From Sphingopyxis macrogoltabida (lineage in GTDB: Bacteria; Pseudomonadota; Alphaproteobacteria; Sphingomonadales; Sphingomonadaceae), in contig NZ_CP009429.1 of NCBI RefSeq assembly GCF_001314325.1, positions 1,178,501 through 1,242,500 on the forward strand: DNA of 64,000 nt. Direction: 5' to 3'. Below, in pieces: positions 28,010-37,861 of this stretch. The translations under genes and the position numbers were made by a program. Below the pieces are notes generated by a model. The model had not been told where the DNA came from. It did not search any database and saw only the letters and a program-made list of their open reading frames with translations. The number at the start of each line of letters is the position of its first letter. The stretch's first letter is position 1.

Positions 28010-29062
28010 ATGCGTCTCTTGCTGTGCCCCGACAGCCGGGCGGCGGTTCGCCCGGCCCTTCGCAGGGCCAGTTCCTTGACCGTTCATCCGATCCGATCCG
28101 AGGCCAAGACGCGCGGCGCGCGGATGCTGCGCACCGCGCTCGGGCCGTCGATCTCGGCATGGCTGGACGACCCGACCGTGATCGAGGTGATGCTAAACCC
28201 GGACGGGAGGTTGTGGCTCGATCGGCTCGGCGAAGGCGTTAGCGATACCGGCGAGACGCTGACCGCCGCCGATGGCGAACGCATCGTGCGCCTGGTCGCT
28301 CATCATGTCGGCGTCGAGGTTCATGCGCGCAGTCCCCGCGTGTCGGCAGAACTGCCCGAGGGCGGCGAACGATTCGAGGGCTTGCTGCCGCCTGTCGTAG
28401 CGGCTCCCGCCTTCGCTATCCGCAAGCCCGCCGTCGCGGTGTTCACGCTTGACGACTACGCCACCGCCGGGATCATGTCGGCCGACGCGGCGACGGCGCT
28501 GCGCGAAGGCGTATCGGCTCGCGCCAACATTCTCGTCGCCGGCGGCACCGGCAGCGGCAAGACCACGCTGGTCAACGCGCTCTTGGCCGAAGTCGCCAAG
28601 ACGACCGACCGCATCGTTCTGATCGAAGACACGCGCGAGCTGCAATGCGCTGCGCCCAACCTCGTCGCCATGCGGACGAAGGACGGCGTGGTGTCGCTGT
28701 CCGAGCTGGTCCGTTCGTCGTTACGGCTTAGGCCGGATCGCATCCCGATCGGAGAGGTGCGCGGCGCCGAGGCGCTCGACCTCATCAAAGCCTGGGGCAC
28801 CGGCCATCCGGGCGGCATCGGAACCATTCACGCCGGCACCGCACTTGGCGCGCTCCGCCGCATGGAGCAACTCGTTCAAGAGGCGGTCGTGACAGTCCCT
28901 CGCGCGCTGATCGCCGAGACCATCGACCTGATCGCCGTGCTGGTCCGTGACGCGCACGGCCGGCGTCTCGCCGAGCTGGCCCGCGTCGAAGGACTCGACG
29001 CCGCGACCGGCGACTACCGCCTTACCCTGCTTCCCAAACCCCAGCCCGGAGACCTGCCATGA
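28010..29062 (+). CDS. trbB: TrbB, VirB11-type secretion ATPase
   Basis: Hexameric cytoplasmic ATPase powering pilus assembly and DNA transfer. The frame has 350 residues from the ATG at 28010, Walker [16 protein letters not shown] near residue 177, and the following ATPase motifs [11 protein letters not shown] and [12 protein letters not shown]. The first 22 codons are weakly conserved; a TTG at 28076 is a plausible alternative start. It is the first gene of the trb operon and its stop overlaps trbC. Confidence 0.95.
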   Translation: MRLLLCPDSRAAVRPALRRASSLTVHPIRSEAKTRGARMLRTALGPSISAWLDDPTVIEVMLNPDGRLWLDRLGEGVSDTGETLTAADGERIVRLVAHHVGVEVHARSPRVSAELPEGGERFEGLLPPVVAAPAFAIRKPAVAVFTLDDYATAGIMSADAATALREGVSARANILVAGGTGSGKTTLVNALLAEVAKTTDRIVLIEDTRELQCAAPNLVAMRTKDGVVSLSELVRSSLRLRPDRIPIGEVRGAEALDLIKAWGTGHPGGIGTIHAGTALGALRRMEQLVQEAVVTVPRALIAETIDLIAVLVRDAHGRRLAELARVEGLDAATGDYRLTLLPKPQPGDLP

Positions 29063-29391
29063 TCCATGCCATTCGGCATGGCGCGCGTCGCGCCATGCTC
29101 GCCACCACCGCCAGCGTCGTCGCGCTGACCTTTGCCGTTCCGGCCCACGCGGGCGGATCGTCGATGCCGTGGGAAGCGCCGCTGCAAAGCATCCTCGAAA
29201 GCATCGAGGGGCCGGTGGCGAAAATCGTCGCGGTCATCATCATCATCGTGACCGGCCTGACGCTGGCTTTCGGCGATACTTCCGGCGGCTTCCGCCGGCT
29301 GATCCAGATCGTGTTCGGTCTCAGCATCGCCTTTGCCGCGTCGAGCTTCTTCCTGTCGTTCTTCTCGTTCGGCGGCGGGGCGCTCGTCTGA
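29059..29391 (+). CDS. trbC: TrbC, conjugative pilin precursor (VirB2-like)
   Basis: This 110-residue pilin precursor has a signal sequence ending AVPAHAGG, then two hydrophobic helices (KIVAVIIIIVTGLTLAF; LIQIVFGLSIAFAASSFFLSF). It is the likely substrate of the TraF peptidase encoded upstream. It is ATGA-coupled to trbB. Confidence 0.93.
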   Translation: MIHAIRHGARRAMLATTASVVALTFAVPAHAGGSSMPWEAPLQSILESIEGPVAKIVAVIIIIVTGLTLAFGDTSGGFRRLIQIVFGLSIAFAASSFFLSFFSFGGGALV

Positions 29392-29663
29392 TGCAGGACG
29401 CAGCCGAACCGATCGCGGGCTTCTATGCCCCCGTCCACCGGGCGCTGACCGAGCCGATTTTGCTCGGCGGCGCGCCGCGGTCGCTCGCCATCGTCAACGG
29501 GACGCTGGCCGGCGCGATCGGGCTCGGCCTGCGTCTCTGGATCGCCGGCCTGGTCATCTGGGCGATCGGCCACGCGCTTTCCGTATGGGTTGCACGACGC
29601 GATCCGCAGTTCGTGGACGTGGCCCGGCGCCATCTCCGCTTCCCGACATGGATGCAGCCATGA
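29391..29663 (+). CDS. trbD: TrbD, VirB3-like inner-membrane protein
   Basis: The 90-residue VirB3-type protein has the motif IAGFYAPVHRALTEPILLGGAPR followed by two membrane segments. The start ATG overlaps the trbC stop (TGATG) and the stop overlaps the trbE start. Confidence 0.92.
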   Translation: MQDAAEPIAGFYAPVHRALTEPILLGGAPRSLAIVNGTLAGAIGLGLRLWIAGLVIWAIGHALSVWVARRDPQFVDVARRHLRFPTWMQP

Positions 29664-32095
29664 TGAGCTTGCGCGAATATCGCAGCAAGGCCGCGTACCT
29701 TGCGGACTTCCTGCCTTGGGCCGCGTTGGTCGGCGAAGGTGTCGTGCTCAACAAGGACGGTTCGTTCCAGCGCACCGCACGCTTCCGCGGCCCTGATCTC
29801 GACAGTGCGACGCCGGCCGAGCTGGTCGCCACCACGGCACGCTTGAACAGTTCACTCCGGCGCCTGGGCTCCGGTTGGGCGATCTTCGTGGAGGCGCAGC
29901 GCAGTCCCGCGCTCGATTACCCCGAGTCCGAGTTTCCCGATCCCGTTTCTGCGCTGGTCGATATGGAGCGCCGCGAACAGTTCCGTGAGGAAGGCGCGCA
30001 TTTCGAGAGCGCCTATTTCCTGACGTTGCTGTGGATGCCGCCGGCCGAGGACGCCGCGCGGGCCGAAGGCTGGCTTTACGAGGGCCGGTCCACCACCGGC
30101 GTCGATCCGTGGGAGCTGCTCAAAGGCTTCACCGATCGTAGCGACCGCGTGCTCAATTTGGTCGAGGGTTTCGTGCCCGAGGTCCGCTGGCTCGATGACG
30201 GCGAGACGCTGACCTACCTCCACTCGACGATCTCGACGCGGCGACAGCGTGTGCGCGTGCCGGAAACCCCGATGCACCTCGACGCGCTGCTCGCCGATGA
30301 GCCGTTGACCGGCGGGCTGGAACCTTGCCTGGGCGACCATCATCTCCGCATCCTCACCATTACCGGCTTTCCCAGCTCGACGTTTCCGGGGCTGCTCGAC
30401 GAGCTGAACCGACTGGCGTTCGGCTATCGCTGGTCCACCCGCGCGATCATGCTCGACAAGACCGACGCGACGAAGCTGCTTACCCGCATCCGTCGCCAGT
30501 GGTTCGCCAAGCGCAAATCCGTCGCCGCCATCTTGAAGGAGGTGATGACCAACGAGGCGAGCACGCTGCTCGACAGCGACGCCTCGAACAAGGCCGCCGA
30601 CGCCGACACCGCCTTGCAGGAGCTGGGCGCCGACTATGCCGGCATGGCCTATGTCACCGCCACGGTGACGGTGTGGGACCGCGATCCCGCCATCGCGGCC
30701 GAGAAGCTGAGGCTCGTCGAGAAGGTTATTCAGGGCCGCGATTTCACCGTCATTCCCGAGGGCATGAACGCGATCGAGGCGTGGCTGGGCAGCCTTCCCG
30801 GCCACACCTACGCCAATGTTCGCCAGCCCCCGATTTCCACCATCAATCTCGCCCACCTGATCCCCCTGTCAGCAGTATGGGCGGGGCCGGAACGGGACGA
30901 GCATTTCGGTGCAGCCCCCTTGCTCTACGCAAGAACCGAAGGCTCGACCCCGTTCCGGTTTTCCCTTCACGTCGGCGATGTCGGCCACACGCTGATTGTC
31001 GGCCCGACCGGCGCCGGCAAATCGGTCCTGCTCGCGCTGATGGCGATGCAGTTCCGCCGTTACGAGAACAGCCAGGTCTTTGCCTTCGACTTCGGCGGCA
31101 GCATCCGCGCCGCCTCGATCGGCATGGGCGGCGACTGGCAGGATCTCGGCGGAATGCTTGCCGACGAAACCGGCGACGGGGTGCAGCTCCAACCGCTCGC
31201 CCGCATCGACGATCCGGCCGAGCGAGCGTGGGCGGCGGAATGGCTGGCGGCGATCCTCGCGTCCGAAGGCGTCGCGGTCGATCCGCAGGCTAAGGAGCAT
31301 ATCTGGTCGGCGCTCAACTCCCTGGCGTCGGCGCCGGTTAGCGAACGCACGCTGACCGGCCTTGCCGTGCTGTTGCAGAACCAGCAGCTCAAACAGGCGC
31401 TCGCCTCGTATTGCATCGGCGGGCCGTGGGGCCGGCTTCTCGACGCCGAGGACGAGCGCTTGGGCGAAGCCGCCGTGCAGGCGTTCGAGACCGAAGGACT
31501 GGTCGGCGCCGGCTCCGCCGCCGCCGTTTTGTCCTACCTGTTCCACCGGATCGGCGGGCGGCTGGACGGCTCGCCCACACTCATCATCATCGACGAGGGC
31601 TGGCTGGTTCTCGACAGCCCGGACTTCGCAGCGCAGCTCCGCGAGTGGCTGAAGACCCTTCGCAAGAAGAACGCCAGCGTCGTCTTTGCCACGCAGAGCC
31701 TTGCGGACATCGAAACGTCGAGCATCGCCCCGGCCATCATCGAAAGCTGCCCGACGCGCATCTTCCTGCCGAACGAGCGCGCCGCCGAGCCGCAGATCGC
31801 CGCCATCTACGAGCGGTTCGGGCTTAACGCCCGCCAGATCGAAATCCTCAGCCGGGCGATACCCAAGCGCGACTATTATTGCCAGTCGCGGCGCGGCAAC
31901 CGGCTGTTCGAGCTGGGGCTGGGCGAGGTCGCGCTGGCCTTCGCCGCCGCGTCGGCCAAGGCCGATCAGCTCCGCATCGCCGACATCATCGAGACTCACG
32001 GCCAAACCGCATTCGCGGCCGAATGGCTGCGCCATCGCGGCTGCGCCTGGGCGATCGAGCTTCTTCCCCCCCGCCAGCAGGAGTTACCGCTATGA
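29660..32095 (+). CDS. trbE: TrbE, VirB4-type ATPase
   Basis: Large ATPase of the type IV secretion system, 811 residues starting MMSLREYRSKAAYLADFLPW. Walker A GPTGAGKSVLLALMAMQFRR lies near residue 448 and Walker B TLIIIDEGWLVL near residue 640; ATQSLADI follows. The ATG at 29660 overlaps the trbD stop; the long open frame upstream is a shadow. Confidence 0.96.
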   Translation: MMSLREYRSKAAYLADFLPWAALVGEGVVLNKDGSFQRTARFRGPDLDSATPAELVATTARLNSSLRRLGSGWAIFVEAQRSPALDYPESEFPDPVSALVDMERREQFREEGAHFESAYFLTLLWMPPAEDAARAEGWLYEGRSTTGVDPWELLKGFTDRSDRVLNLVEGFVPEVRWLDDGETLTYLHSTISTRRQRVRVPETPMHLDALLADEPLTGGLEPCLGDHHLRILTITGFPSSTFPGLLDELNRLAFGYRWSTRAIMLDKTDATKLLTRIRRQWFAKRKSVAAILKEVMTNEASTLLDSDASNKAADADTALQELGADYAGMAYVTATVTVWDRDPAIAAEKLRLVEKVIQGRDFTVIPEGMNAIEAWLGSLPGHTYANVRQPPISTINLAHLIPLSAVWAGPERDEHFGAAPLLYARTEGSTPFRFSLHVGDVGHTLIVGPTGAGKSVLLALMAMQFRRYENSQVFAFDFGGSIRAASIGMGGDWQDLGGMLADETGDGVQLQPLARIDDPAERAWAAEWLAAILASEGVAVDPQAKEHIWSALNSLASAPVSERTLTGLAVLLQNQQLKQALASYCIGGPWGRLLDAEDERLGEAAVQAFETEGLVGAGSAAAVLSYLFHRIGGRLDGSPTLIIIDEGWLVLDSPDFAAQLREWLKTLRKKNASVVFATQSLADIETSSIAPAIIESCPTRIFLPNERAAEPQIAAIYERFGLNARQIEILSRAIPKRDYYCQSRRGNRLFELGLGEVALAFAAASAKADQLRIADIIETHGQTAFAAEWLRHRGCAWAIELLPPRQQELPL

Positions 32096-32808
32096 CCCGA
32101 CTTCCCCTGCGCCGCGCCATTCTGGCCGGCGTCCTCGCCACCGCGACCATCGCGCCGATCGCGGCGCCCGTGCCGGCCTACGCGCAGTTCGGCGGGATCG
32201 TCTATGACCCGACCAACTATGCGCAGAACGTGCTGACCGCCGCGCGCACGCTGGAGCAGATCAACAATCAGATTCGCCAGATACAGAATCAGGCGACTTC
32301 GTTGCTCAACGAGGCCCGCAATCTGGCGAGCCTCCCGCAATCCTCGCTCGCCGAGTTGCAGGGCCAGGTGCGCCAGACCCAGCAGTTGCTCGGCCAGGCG
32401 CAGCGCATCGCCTATGACTTGGGCCAGATCGACCAGGCTTTCACCAGCCGATACACAGCCGGCGCCATGTCGGTCCCGCAACGGCAGCTCGTCGCAAATG
32501 CGCGCGAGCGGTGGGAGACCAGCGTAGGCGCGTTTCAGGACGCGCTCCGCGTTCAGGCCGGCGTCGTTGGAAATATCGACGGCTCGCGCGCGACGATGAA
32601 CCGCCTCGTGTCGGCGAGCCAATCATCTCAAGGCGCGCTCCAAGCGGCTCAGGCCGGCAACCAGCTTCTCGCGCTGCAATCGCAGCAGCTCGCCGACATC
32701 GCGGCGTTGCTGGCCGCTCAAGGCCGAGCGCAATCGCTGGAGGCGGCGCGAAATGCAGCCGCCGAAGCCGAGGGGCGCGAGCGCCTCCGCCGCTTCCTCG
32801 GCAACTGA
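32092..32808 (+). CDS. trbJ: TrbJ, VirB5-like minor pilus protein
   Basis: The 238-residue exported protein has a signal peptide ending APVPAYAQF, then YDPTNYAQNVLTAARTLEQI and long glutamine-rich coiled-coil helices typical of TrbJ/VirB5. The start overlaps the trbE stop by four bases. Confidence 0.94.
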   Translation: MTRLPLRRAILAGVLATATIAPIAAPVPAYAQFGGIVYDPTNYAQNVLTAARTLEQINNQIRQIQNQATSLLNEARNLASLPQSSLAELQGQVRQTQQLLGQAQRIAYDLGQIDQAFTSRYTAGAMSVPQRQLVANARERWETSVGAFQDALRVQAGVVGNIDGSRATMNRLVSASQSSQGALQAAQAGNQLLALQSQQLADIAALLAAQGRAQSLEAARNAAAEAEGRERLRRFLGN

Positions 32809-32812
32809 GCCG

Positions 32813-33064
32813 ATGTCGGCAGCCGTCAAGATCGCCGGCGTCGCCACGCTGGCAGGGCTCATGATGACGGTGGCGGTGATCGCCGCCGTCACCGAGCCGC
32901 GCGTGCCGGAGGCGGCCAACGCCGTGGCGGCACGCGCCGAGCGCGATCCCTTAGCGGCGGAACTCGCGCGTTGCCGCGCGCTCACCATGCCGGATTCCGG
33001 CTGCGAGGCGGCATGGGCGGCGCATCAACGCCGGTTCTTCGGCAGGGAAGGCAATCAGCGGTGA
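32813..33064 (+). CDS. TrbK-alt, putative entry-exclusion protein
   Basis: This 83-residue protein has one N-terminal membrane segment (AGVATLAGLMMTVAVIAAV) and the TrbK-alt signature LARCRALTMPDSGCEAAWAAH followed by RRFFG. Proteins of this group are thought to stop redundant transfer into cells already carrying the element. It is placed between trbJ and trbL as usual and coupled to trbL by a GTGA overlap. Confidence 0.88.
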   Translation: MSAAVKIAGVATLAGLMMTVAVIAAVTEPRVPEAANAVAARAERDPLAAELARCRALTMPDSGCEAAWAAHQRRFFGREGNQR

Positions 33065-34365
33065 ACGACACCGGCATCATCGACAACTTCCTACAGGTTT
33101 TCACGACCTACATCGACAGCGGGTTCGGACTGCTCGGCGGCGAGATCGCGTTCCTTTCGACCACGCTGATCGCCATCGACCTGACGATTGCCGGTCTGTT
33201 CTGGGCATGGGGCGCCGACGAGGACGTGCTTCAGCGCCTCATCAAAAAGACGCTCTACATCGGCGTCTTTGCCTTCATCATCGGCAATTTCTCGACACTG
33301 GCGACGATCGTGTTCCAGTCTTTCGCCGGGCTGGGCTTGAAGGCGACGGGCGATGCCATGAGCATCGCCGACTTCATGCGCCCCGGCTTCATCGCCGCGA
33401 CCGGCTTGGATGCGGGTGAGCCGCTGGTCGTTGCTGCGGGCGAGCTGGTCGGTCCAATCTCATTCTTCACCAACTTCGTTCAGATCGTCGTGTTGCTGCT
33501 CGCTTGGGCGCTTGTCGTCATCGCCTTCTTCATCCTGGCGATCCAGATTTTCGTGACGCTGATCGAGTTCAAGCTGGTGACGCTCGCCGGCTTCGTGATG
33601 TTGCCGTTCGCCTTCTTCAGCAAGACCGCCTTCATGGCCGAGAAGGTGTTGGGCCATGTCGTCTCCACCGGCATCAAAGTTCTCGTGCTCGCCGTCATCA
33701 CCGGCATCGGCACGACGTTGTTCAGTCAATTCACCGCCGCCGCTGGCCCAGAGCCCACGCTGGAGCAAGCGATGTCGATCGCGCTCGGCGCGCTGTCGCT
33801 GCTTGGCTTGGCGATCTTCGGCCCCGGCGTAGCGAACGGCATCGTCTCAGGCGGGCCGGCCCTCGGCGCGGGCGCAGCCGCCGGGACCGCGCTGGCCGCA
33901 AGCGGCGCGCTGGTTGGCGGTGCAGCCGCCGCACGCCTCGGCGCCGGCGCGGCTGCAAGCGCGATCGGCGGCGCGGCACGAGGGAGCGCCTTTGCTTCCG
34001 GCGCCGCCAGCAGCGCCTATGCGCTCGGCTCGGCAGGCAAGACCGGCGCAGCCGCCGTCGCGGGTGGCGCGGCCGGTGTCGGCCAAGCGGCGGCGGGTGC
34101 GGCGATTTCCCCGCTACGGAAAGCCGCCGCGTCCCTGAAAGACAGCTATCGCGCCGGCGGTCGCGCAGCAGTCACCGCGACGCGAGGCACGATTTCAGGA
34201 GGTGCTTCGCCATCGGCACCAGCCTCCGACGACAGGCCCGCTTGGGCATCGGCCATGAAGCGCCGCCAGACCATGACCCACGGCGCGACGATCGCCGCCC
34301 ACACCCTACGTTCCGGCGACGGCGGGGGAAGCGGCTCGTCCGTCGATCTCCATCAGAAGGACTAG
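33061..34365 (+). CDS. trbL: TrbL, VirB6-type polytopic channel protein
   Basis: This is a 434-residue inner-membrane protein starting at a GTG inside the trbK-alt stop. Six or so hydrophobic segments lie in residues 25-260, including LAWALVVIAFFILAIQIFVT. A long Ala/Gly-rich low-complexity stretch (about 255-370) and a polar tail follow. It forms part of the inner-membrane channel. Confidence 0.94.
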   Translation: MNDTGIIDNFLQVFTTYIDSGFGLLGGEIAFLSTTLIAIDLTIAGLFWAWGADEDVLQRLIKKTLYIGVFAFIIGNFSTLATIVFQSFAGLGLKATGDAMSIADFMRPGFIAATGLDAGEPLVVAAGELVGPISFFTNFVQIVVLLLAWALVVIAFFILAIQIFVTLIEFKLVTLAGFVMLPFAFFSKTAFMAEKVLGHVVSTGIKVLVLAVITGIGTTLFSQFTAAAGPEPTLEQAMSIALGALSLLGLAIFGPGVANGIVSGGPALGAGAAAGTALAASGALVGGAAAARLGAGAAASAIGGAARGSAFASGAASSAYALGSAGKTGAAAVAGGAAGVGQAAAGAAISPLRKAAASLKDSYRAGGRAAVTATRGTISGGASPSAPASDDRPAWASAMKRRQTMTHGATIAAHTLRSGDGGGSGSSVDLHQKD

Positions 34366-34370
34366 CTGCC

Positions 34371-35054
34371 ATGTTCCGACGACCGACCATCCGCTACGGC
34401 CAGACCCCCGAACCGACCACGCCCTATCAGCGCGCCGCCCAAGCCTGGGACGACAGGATCGGTTCGGCGCGCGTGCAGGCGAAGAACTGGCGTCTCGCAT
34501 TTTTCGGCACGCTCGCCCTTTCGGGCGGCCTGGCTGGCGGCCTCGTCTGGCAATCGGCCCGTGGCCATATCGTCCCTTGGGTGGTGCAGGTCGATCGGCT
34601 CGGCGAGGCGCAGGCGGTCGCGCCGGCCGAGGCCGGCTATCGCCCGACCGATCCGCAGATCGCGTTCCATCTCGCCCGCTTCATCGAGCAAGTCAGGAGC
34701 GTGCCGGCCGATCCGGTCATCGTTCGTCAGAACTGGCTTCGCGCCTATGACTTCACCACCGATCGGGGCGCGGTCGCGCTCAACGATTACGCTCGCGCCA
34801 ACGACCCGTTCGCCAACGTCGGGCGGGTGCAGGTGGCGGTGGACGTATCAAGCGTCATCCGCGCGTCACCGGACAGCTTCCGCGTCGCCTGGACGGAGCG
34901 ACGCTATCAGGACGGCAGCCTCGCCGCCACCGAACGCTGGTCGGCGATCCTCACCATCGTCGTGCAGCCGCCTCGCACGCCGGACGCACTCCGCAAGAAT
35001 CCGCTCGGTGTGTTCGTCAATGCCCTCAACTGGTCAAAGGAGCTGTCGCAATGA
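34371..35054 (+). CDS. trbF: TrbF, VirB8-like protein
   Basis: The 227-residue bitopic protein has a cytoplasmic N-terminus (TPYQRAAQAWDDRIGSARVQ), one membrane segment (LAFFGTLALSGGLAGGLVW), then a periplasmic NTF2-like domain with HIVPWVVQVDRLGEA and FRVAWTERRY. It acts as an assembly factor of the core complex. Confidence 0.94.
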   Translation: MFRRPTIRYGQTPEPTTPYQRAAQAWDDRIGSARVQAKNWRLAFFGTLALSGGLAGGLVWQSARGHIVPWVVQVDRLGEAQAVAPAEAGYRPTDPQIAFHLARFIEQVRSVPADPVIVRQNWLRAYDFTTDRGAVALNDYARANDPFANVGRVQVAVDVSSVIRASPDSFRVAWTERRYQDGSLAATERWSAILTIVVQPPRTPDALRKNPLGVFVNALNWSKELSQ

Positions 35055-36067
35055 TCGGCATTCCCTTCCGGCGCGCCGTCACCGCCGCGCTGCTCGTTTC
35101 CGCCTCCGCGCTCGCCGGCTGTGCCACTACTTCCGCTCGGCCGCCCGCTATCGCATATGACGATCCACCGCGCGAAGTCGCCGCGACGCCGGCCGCCGAG
35201 CCGCCGCGCCCGGTGGAGATCGTTACGATTCCTGAACCGTTGCCGCTTCCCGGTCAGCTCAAGCCATTGCCGGATGCCCCTCGCGTGTCAGAGCCTGCCG
35301 ATCCCCGTAGGCGCGTCGGCGATGCAAACGCCGCCGCGCGGGTGCAGCCGGCCCGTGACGGCTTCCTCAACGCCATCCAGCAATATCCCTGGACGGACGG
35401 CGCGCTCTATCAGATCTATACCGCGCCCGGCCAAGTGACGGACATCGCCTTACAGGAGGGCGAGCAGCTCGTTGGGCCGGGGCCGGTAGCAGCCGGCGAC
35501 ACCGTGCGCTGGATCATCGGCGATACTATCAGCGGCGGCGGGCCGGCAGCGCGAGTGCATATCCTCGTCAAACCGACGAGGCCGGACCTCGCCACCAACC
35601 TCGTCATCAACACCGATCGGCGCACCTATCATCTGGAGCTGCGCGCGACACCTGCGACCTACATGGCCTCAGTGTCGTGGACCTACCCGCAAGATCAGCT
35701 CATCGCGCTACGCGGCGGCAACATCGCCGCTGCGACGGTCGCGCCGGCCGCGACCGGCGTGGATGTGACTTCGCTCAATTTCCGTTATCGCATCGAGGGC
35801 GACCGCGCCCCGTGGCGTCCCATTCGTGCGTTCGACGACTCCCGGCAGGTGTTCATCGAGTTTCCGGCGGGGATCTCGCAGGGCGAGATGCCGCCGCTGT
35901 TCGTTACCGGCGCGGCCGGGGACGCCGAGCTAGTCAATTATCGCGTGCAGGGCCGCTACATGGTGGTGGACCGGCTGTTCGCCGCCGCCGAACTGCGCCT
36001 GGGCGATCGGCGCAATGAACAGCGCGTCCGCATCGTGCGCGACGACGGACGGGAGCGGCGGCCGTGA
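35051..36067 (+). CDS. trbG: TrbG, VirB9-like lipoprotein
   Basis: Outer-membrane-associated core-complex component, 338 residues. The signal sequence ends with a lipobox LAGCATTS, a proline-rich spacer follows, then the VirB9 domain with GALYQIYTAPGQVTDIALQ and the C-terminal FIEFPAGISQGEMPPLFV and VQGRYMVVDRLF. It is coupled to trbF and trbI by ATGA/GTGA overlaps. Confidence 0.94.
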   Translation: MIGIPFRRAVTAALLVSASALAGCATTSARPPAIAYDDPPREVAATPAAEPPRPVEIVTIPEPLPLPGQLKPLPDAPRVSEPADPRRRVGDANAAARVQPARDGFLNAIQQYPWTDGALYQIYTAPGQVTDIALQEGEQLVGPGPVAAGDTVRWIIGDTISGGGPAARVHILVKPTRPDLATNLVINTDRRTYHLELRATPATYMASVSWTYPQDQLIALRGGNIAAATVAPAATGVDVTSLNFRYRIEGDRAPWRPIRAFDDSRQVFIEFPAGISQGEMPPLFVTGAAGDAELVNYRVQGRYMVVDRLFAAAELRLGDRRNEQRVRIVRDDGRERRP

Positions 36068-37287
36068 ACGATCGCACCGACATTCCCTCCGCCGAGCCGG
36101 CCGCGCCGCAGCCCCTTCCCGCCGATCCAAAGCCATTCCAGCTTCGACGCGATCCGCCCCGCGTCATGCGTCTGTCCCGCAAGGCGCTGACAGTCATAGG
36201 CGTGGCCGCCGGCCTCGGTATCGGCGGCTCGCTGATCTACGCGCTCAAACCGGCTGGTGAACGGCAGGCGGAAGAACTCTACAACACCGAGAGCCGCGCC
36301 ACGGCCGAGACCATCACCTCGGGACCGAGGGACTATGCTCAAGCGCCGCGCCTTGGGCCACCACTTCCCGGCGACCTCGGCGGCCCGATCGTGTCCGCCC
36401 AGCAGCGCGGCGAGAACGTGCCCGTGCCGCCGATCGGCACGCAGCCGGCCCAACCCAATCCGCGCGCGCAGGCCGAGGAGGCTGCGCGCCAGCGCGCCCA
36501 GCAGGAACGTGACGCTGCCCGAATGAGTGGCGTATTCCTCGGCGGCAACGCGGGCAACGCCGGAACGGCGCCGGCCCCGTCGCTGATCTTGCCCGACCAA
36601 GCCGCGCAGCTAACGCAGCAGGCGAGCGCAGCGCAGGGCGATCAAGCTGGCCGGCGCGCTTTCATGGCGCAAGCCTCGAACCAGCGAACGGTGAGCGCGG
36701 CGCGGCTGATCGCACCCCCGTCGCCCAACATCGTGCAGGCCGGAAGCATCATCCCGGCCGCGCTCATCACCGGGATCAGGTCCGATCTTCCCGGCCAGAT
36801 AACGGCGCAGGTTACGCAGAACGTCTATGACAGCCCGACAGGCCGCATCTTGCTCATCCCGCAAGGTGCCCGGCTGATCGGCGAATACGACAGCGAGATC
36901 ACCGCCGGGCAGACCCGTGTTCTCCTCGCCTGGGACCGGCTCATCATGCCGGACGGGCGCTCGATCGTTCTCGAGCGCCAGCCAGGCGCGGACGGCGCTG
37001 GGTTCGCCGGCCTACAGGATCGCGTGAATCAGCATTGGGGCAATCTGCTCAGGGCGGCGGCCGTCTCGACTCTGCTCGGCGTCGGCGCCGAGTTGGGCGC
37101 GGACAGCGAGGATGACTTGACCCGCGCGTTACGGCGCGGCTCGCAGGACACGATCAATCAGACCGGCCAGCAGATCGTTCGGCGGCAGCTCAACGTGCAG
37201 CCGACCCTTACCATCCGGCCGGGCCATCCGCTGCGCGTGGTCATCACCCGCGACCTAGTGCTCGAACCTTTGGGAGCGTCACGATGA
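36064..37287 (+). CDS. trbI: TrbI, VirB10-like protein
   Basis: The 407-residue protein spans the envelope: a short cytoplasmic N-terminus, one membrane segment (ALTVIGVAAGLGIGGSLIYAL), a proline-rich periplasmic linker, then the VirB10 domain with ITGIRSDLPGQITAQVTQNV, LLIPQGARLIGEYDS and VLLAWDRLIMPDGRSI. The start is a GTG. Confidence 0.95.
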   Translation: MNDRTDIPSAEPAAPQPLPADPKPFQLRRDPPRVMRLSRKALTVIGVAAGLGIGGSLIYALKPAGERQAEELYNTESRATAETITSGPRDYAQAPRLGPPLPGDLGGPIVSAQQRGENVPVPPIGTQPAQPNPRAQAEEAARQRAQQERDAARMSGVFLGGNAGNAGTAPAPSLILPDQAAQLTQQASAAQGDQAGRRAFMAQASNQRTVSAARLIAPPSPNIVQAGSIIPAALITGIRSDLPGQITAQVTQNVYDSPTGRILLIPQGARLIGEYDSEITAGQTRVLLAWDRLIMPDGRSIVLERQPGADGAGFAGLQDRVNQHWGNLLRAAAVSTLLGVGAELGADSEDDLTRALRRGSQDTINQTGQQIVRRQLNVQPTLTIRPGHPLRVVITRDLVLEPLGASR

Positions 37288-37505
37288 CGAAATTGAAGCT
37301 GGGGCCATTGGTGGACGATCGGCCTGTCAAACTGACGGTGGAGCTACCCGCCGGGGTCCACCGCGATCTTGTAGCCTACGCCGCCGCGCTCGCGGCGGAG
37401 ACCGGCCAGCAACCTATGCCGCCTGAAAAGCTGGTGGCGCCTATGCTTGCGCGCTTCATGGACACCGACCGCGGCTTTCGTCGCCACCGCGCGCAAGGCA
37501 GTTAA
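37284..37505 (+). CDS. DUF2274-family protein
   Basis: The 73-residue protein has the typical DUF2274 opening KLKLGPLVDDRPVKLTVELP and an HRDLVAYAAALA helix suggestive of a ribbon-helix-helix fold. It is always found as the last gene of the trb operon in this element family; its role is unknown. It overlaps trbI by four bases. Confidence 0.9.
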   Translation: MTKLKLGPLVDDRPVKLTVELPAGVHRDLVAYAAALAAETGQQPMPPEKLVAPMLARFMDTDRGFRRHRAQGS

Positions 37506-37520
37506 GGGGTTCCCGGCTTC

Positions 37521-37832
37521 TCAGTTGCCGGTGAAACGCTTGAAGCGATCGCGGCTATCGGCCTCGATAACTGCCTGCTCGGCGTTGGCGCATTCATCAC
37601 CGCGCACCGAACCGTCTCGACACGCTGCTACGATCTGCCGAGCCTCGTCGATATTGGCCGCAAAATACTGCGTCCCGCGCGCTGCGGTCGGCTGCGGCGC
37701 GGCCGGGGCCGGACTGACGGCGACGGCTGTTTGGCTAAGGGGGGCGATGACCGGCCGCAAGACAAAGCCGCCTGCGAAGCCGATGACCAAAGTGACAAGC
37801 ACGATGATGATGGTCCTGCCTTGCGACATCAA
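37521..37832 (-). CDS. Small membrane-anchored protein resembling entry-exclusion proteins
   Basis: This 103-residue protein has one N-terminal membrane segment (TIIIVLVTLVIGFAGGFVL), an Ala/Pro-rich spacer, then a short C-terminal domain with two cysteines: IVAACRDGSVRGDECANAEQ followed by RDRFKRF. The layout resembles TrbK/EexN exclusion proteins and the TrbK-alt protein at 32813. It is encoded opposite to the trb operon and tail-to-tail with it, so it may be expressed separately in resident cells. The assignment is tentative. Confidence 0.65.
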   Translation of the reverse strand: MMSQGRTIIIVLVTLVIGFAGGFVLRPVIAPLSQTAVAVSPAPAAPQPTAARGTQYFAANIDEARQIVAACRDGSVRGDECANAEQAVIEADSRDRFKRFTGN

Positions 37833-37861
37833 AAATTTACTCCACCGACTGGCCGCCTAAT

